Below, in pieces: positions 61,168 through 64,000 of a stretch of DNA of 64,000 nt. The DNA lies in the NCBI RefSeq assembly GCF_000001735.4, contig NC_003074.8, positions 1,612,101-1,676,100 on the forward strand, written 5' to 3'. Made by a program: the position numbers and the translations under genes. The first letter of the stretch is position 1; each line of letters opens with the position of its first letter. Source of the DNA: Arabidopsis thaliana (taxonomy: Eukaryota; Streptophyta; Magnoliopsida; Brassicales; Brassicaceae). The notes below the pieces were generated by a model. It ran no database searches, was not told where the DNA came from, and worked only from the letters and a program-made list of their open reading frames with translations.

Positions 61168-62425
61168 ATTAGATGACCTGGTGCGAACTCCAGCCTCTGC
61201 ATCAGCCAGCGAATTCCATCTTCTCGATCAGCTGCTAGTCTAATTTCCAGTCCCAGACGAAAGAGAACAGTGATAAAAACAAGTCAGCAACTTAAGACTC
61301 TAATAAAAATGGCCTTCTAGAATCACTTTAGAAGAGGAAAATATCTCCTTGTCTACCTACAGAGATATCTTATTCTGAAGTCATGCACAGACAGTTTACA
61401 GTTTCAAATAGATCTAAACAGTCAGAAGATACTTCTCACCCTTAATCCCTATACTCACTAGCATGGAAACAAATAGTAATAAGACAATGCACTTCAGCTA
61501 TCCTCCAAGTTAGATAATTGTAGTGACAGAAATGATGAGCCAAGACAATTCGCTGAGATGGTTATTAATCTGCCTATCTTTCTAAATCTAAAACTTAATA
61601 TATCCAAATACGCACAACAATTCAGGCTATATAAAGTATCAACAGCAAAAGAAAGTCTGGGTCAAAAACCATACCTTTACTAGTTTTGGCTTGGAGGCTT
61701 TGTTGTGAGAGCCCGTCTACAGAGGATGGGATAGTTCTGGTTTCGAACAACCGTACACCAAACCTTAGCTTGATACTCAACAGGAGGTCCATCAGGTTTC
61801 TCCCTAGCCATGAATGTGATGAACGACTTTGACCTTGATCCTGCTGAAAATATACCTCGCACCACTTCCACAAACTCCACATCGAAACCCTTGAAACAAT
61901 CAGAAAACGAACCAGATTTATTAGATAAATACACTTGTAAAGAGTTGAGTGATAATTAGCCAAAAATAATATACCGACATTTTCGATTCTTTTCTCTTCG
62001 TTGTACTTTTTGAGACAGAGACAAGCCATCTCTGCAAAGTACTCGGTAGGTTTGCCCGAAACTGGCAGGCAAATCCAAATTAGGGACTACTTTGTAATCC
62101 GAGTAGTTGTACCATGGCCAAAGCTCTCGCTCCACATAAAACCCCTAAATTCAGGCACACGCACTAGTCAAGATTTACTCTTTATCCAGCTAACAAATTA
62201 AGTTCAAATTCAATACGGTTACCTTATTCTCGATGAGCTGGCGCTTAAAGCGGCGCCATTGATTTTCATCTTCGTCATTAGAGAATTCATTTTTATATTC
62301 AGAGGAATTGTACTCGAGACCTTCGAAGCTGTCCACATCCCATTCAGGGACTTTAAACCACGTCGGATGTTTTAGCTCCTCGTTAGGGTCAACGTACTCC
62401 TCGCCGAGAGAGAAACTTAATTTGC
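61168..62425 (-). pseudogene. cystatin/monellin-like locus, probably broken
   Basis: Three coding blocks read on the minus strand. Block A (about 62425-62223) has YVDPNEELKHPTWFKVPEWD. Block B (62144-61975) has KVVPNLDLPASFGQTYR and then, in a different frame, EYFAEMACLCLKKYNEEK. Block C (61889-61680) has VEFVEVVRGIF, ITFMAREKPDG and EYQAKVWCTVVRNQNYPIL, then stop. These resemble a plant cystatin-like fold family. Three faults are seen. Block A has no ATG and runs straight into the 62440 repeat. Block B needs a frame change near 62041. The B/C splice phases do not match. A further coding-like block at 61255-61168 has no clear link. The order matches At3g05685, which may have a working model I cannot reconstruct. 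Confidence 0.55.
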
Positions 62426-62439
62426 TCTCAAAATTAAAT

Positions 62440-62661
62440 AAAATTAAATAAAAATTGCTCTCTAAATTTATTTATTTTGATCCTTTCAGTTTAATTTAAT
62501 ATAAAATATATATAAATACAAGAAAAATTCAAAAATTATTTATTTTTAGCTGAACAAATCGTTATTCACTTTAAAATACGAGTAGCAAAGAATAGCAAAA
62601 TAAAAGTGAAAAAATTACACAATATTTCTAATGTTCAAATATCACACCGTAAAATTGCTCT
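62440..62661. repeat. direct repeat copy 2, abutting the cystatin-like 5' end
   Basis: The second copy of the repeat at 60551-60736. AAATTAAATAAAAATTGCTC begins it, and ACCGTAAAATTGCTCT closes it near 62661. Its left edge touches the first coding block of the cystatin-like locus within about 15 bases. Confidence 0.8.
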
Positions 62662-64000
62662 ATATAAAATTAACGATCATCATCAGTCTAGGTCGGTGTT
62701 CCATAGATTGGAGATATGGGTGTTGATTCCTTAGTTCTCATGATGAGTTTGAACTTCGAGTTTGTTTCTAGCAGCTGTACAAATTTGGTACTCATCAGTT
62801 TTAGCCATAATGATAGTACAATCAATATATATATCTAACATGCTTATTTATGTATTTTCTGTCTCTCTCACCATATATTCTAGTTACAGGAGTATATCAA
62901 GTCATGGTACAGGTCTAGATTCTCTTAACTTGATTACTAAACATTAGTTACGGGAATCACAATATTGATTACTAATTAATTAAGGTCATATGGATTGTTT
63001 TAATTTGATTTATTAGTTTTTATGTTCTATATTTCAGGAATTTTACAATGAATGATGACGATGAACCACGAAGACCGATAGGTGGAAGACACCAAAAACC
63101 CAAGCTACCAAATCTGGCCAATGAATCAAAACGGGCTAAGAATCGGGCTGCTAGTCAAGGTCAACAACCAGTTCAACAAGAACTAGTCGAACAAGGACCA
63201 ATGAGTTTAGTACTGGTATTTATACGAAATTCACCAATCAACTATTTACAAAACAATAAGTCTAGCACTCGGTTTTAGATTTTTGTTTTCATTTGATAAT
63301 TCAACCCAGCTGGAATTTCATAATATTTTCAGACAATACTACCAACACAAAACCAAAATTGACCAAAGTCCAACCAAGATGAATTATCAGAATCGATTGA
63401 TATCCCCTATATAAATTGATAATCATTCTATAAAATAAACTTTATCCTCAAGTGTTATTAACAAAATTGTCATGCTGATGTGTCGTTATCATAGTGACTT
63501 TTTACCCATTTAAATAATTGCCCAAATTTTACTAGACTATATACAGATTTTGTCATTAGTATTATACAAACATATAACACAAAAATTAAAAACGCAATCA
63601 TAACCATAATACTACATCTATAATATAAAAACAAATTCAAAAACATATAATCCTGTATATAGAGTGTCAATATCTTCTTCATCTACAATAATACAAAACT
63701 TCACAAATATATATTACAGAAAAATTGTTTTCACCCTACGAAAAATATATAAAACAGTATTACTAATACTCTAAGCGAATTATTTTATAATATTATATTA
63801 TTTATCCAAGCTATAAATATCAAAAAAAAATCATGATCATTTTACAGTAAAAACATAGTAATAGAATATGAATATTTTCTTTCATATTTGCTAATATATT
63901 ATTAATCATATCATGGATATCACATATAGCTATCTAAAACTTAAAGATATTATAGATTTTGGCCACTACAATAGATTATATACCTAATCCAATGTTAAAT
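62662..64000. other. AT-rich intergenic region at the right end
   Basis: No convincing gene. A 76-codon plus-strand ORF at 63048-63278 has a polar N-terminus (MNDDDEPRRPIGGRH) and follows a possible splice acceptor, but no partner exon or family is recognised. The last 500 bases are very AT-rich with long A and T stretches. Confidence 0.5.

Overview
The window is plant nuclear DNA. It has AT-rich intergenic DNA, short GT..AG introns, TGGGCC (site II) and AAACCCTA (telo-box) promoter motifs in front of ribosomal-protein genes, and plant-only families. The gene order matches what I know of Arabidopsis thaliana chromosome 3 around At3g05550 to At3g05685. That placement is from memory, not from a database search. 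I rebuilt the exon structures by reading splice sites and checking that every joined CDS stays in frame.

Layout. 1-33: possible tail of an upstream gene. 0.76-1.65 kb (+): HIG1-domain protein. 2.5-3.1 kb (+): ribosomal protein L22. 4.2-4.5 kb (-): small plant protein of unknown function. 6.1-7.75 kb (-): PP1 catalytic subunit TOPP9. 9.4-10.7 kb (+): ribosomal protein L18. 11.4-12.6 kb (-): soluble epoxide hydrolase. 13.8-15.9 and 17.6-19.7 kb (-): two tandem pectin methylesterases, with a third, broken pectinesterase fragment between them. 20.3-21.8 kb (+): plastid-type TPR-like protein. 23.2-28.0 kb (+): phospholipase D zeta 2, with a cluster of phosphate-starvation (P1BS) sites upstream. 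28.5-30.1 kb (-): clade E PP2C. 33.8-36.4 and 37.3-39.9 kb (-): two tandem receptor-like proteins (RLP32, RLP33). 41.8-44.9 kb (+): acidic RING+PHD protein. 45.66-45.82 kb (+): a U1 snRNA gene with complete plant Pol II snRNA signals. 46.3-47.8 kb (-): BTB/POZ-like protein. 48.7-59.9 kb (-): VIRILIZER, a subunit of the m6A methyltransferase. 61.2-62.4 kb (-): a cystatin-like locus that looks broken, set between two ~200-bp direct repeats. 62.7-64 kb: AT-rich, no convincing gene.

This is a eukaryotic chromosome segment, so there are no operons. Shared themes are housekeeping translation (L18, L22, U1), cell-wall pectin (two PMEs), phosphate and lipid signalling (PLD zeta 2), phosphatase signalling (TOPP9, PP2C) and immunity (RLP32/33). 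The observations most worth a second look are the sequence-variant U1 gene with paired stem changes, the P1BS cluster, the pectinesterase relic, the RLP duplication that also copied its distal promoter, a poly(T) tract bounded by a 12-bp direct repeat, and the broken cystatin-like locus.
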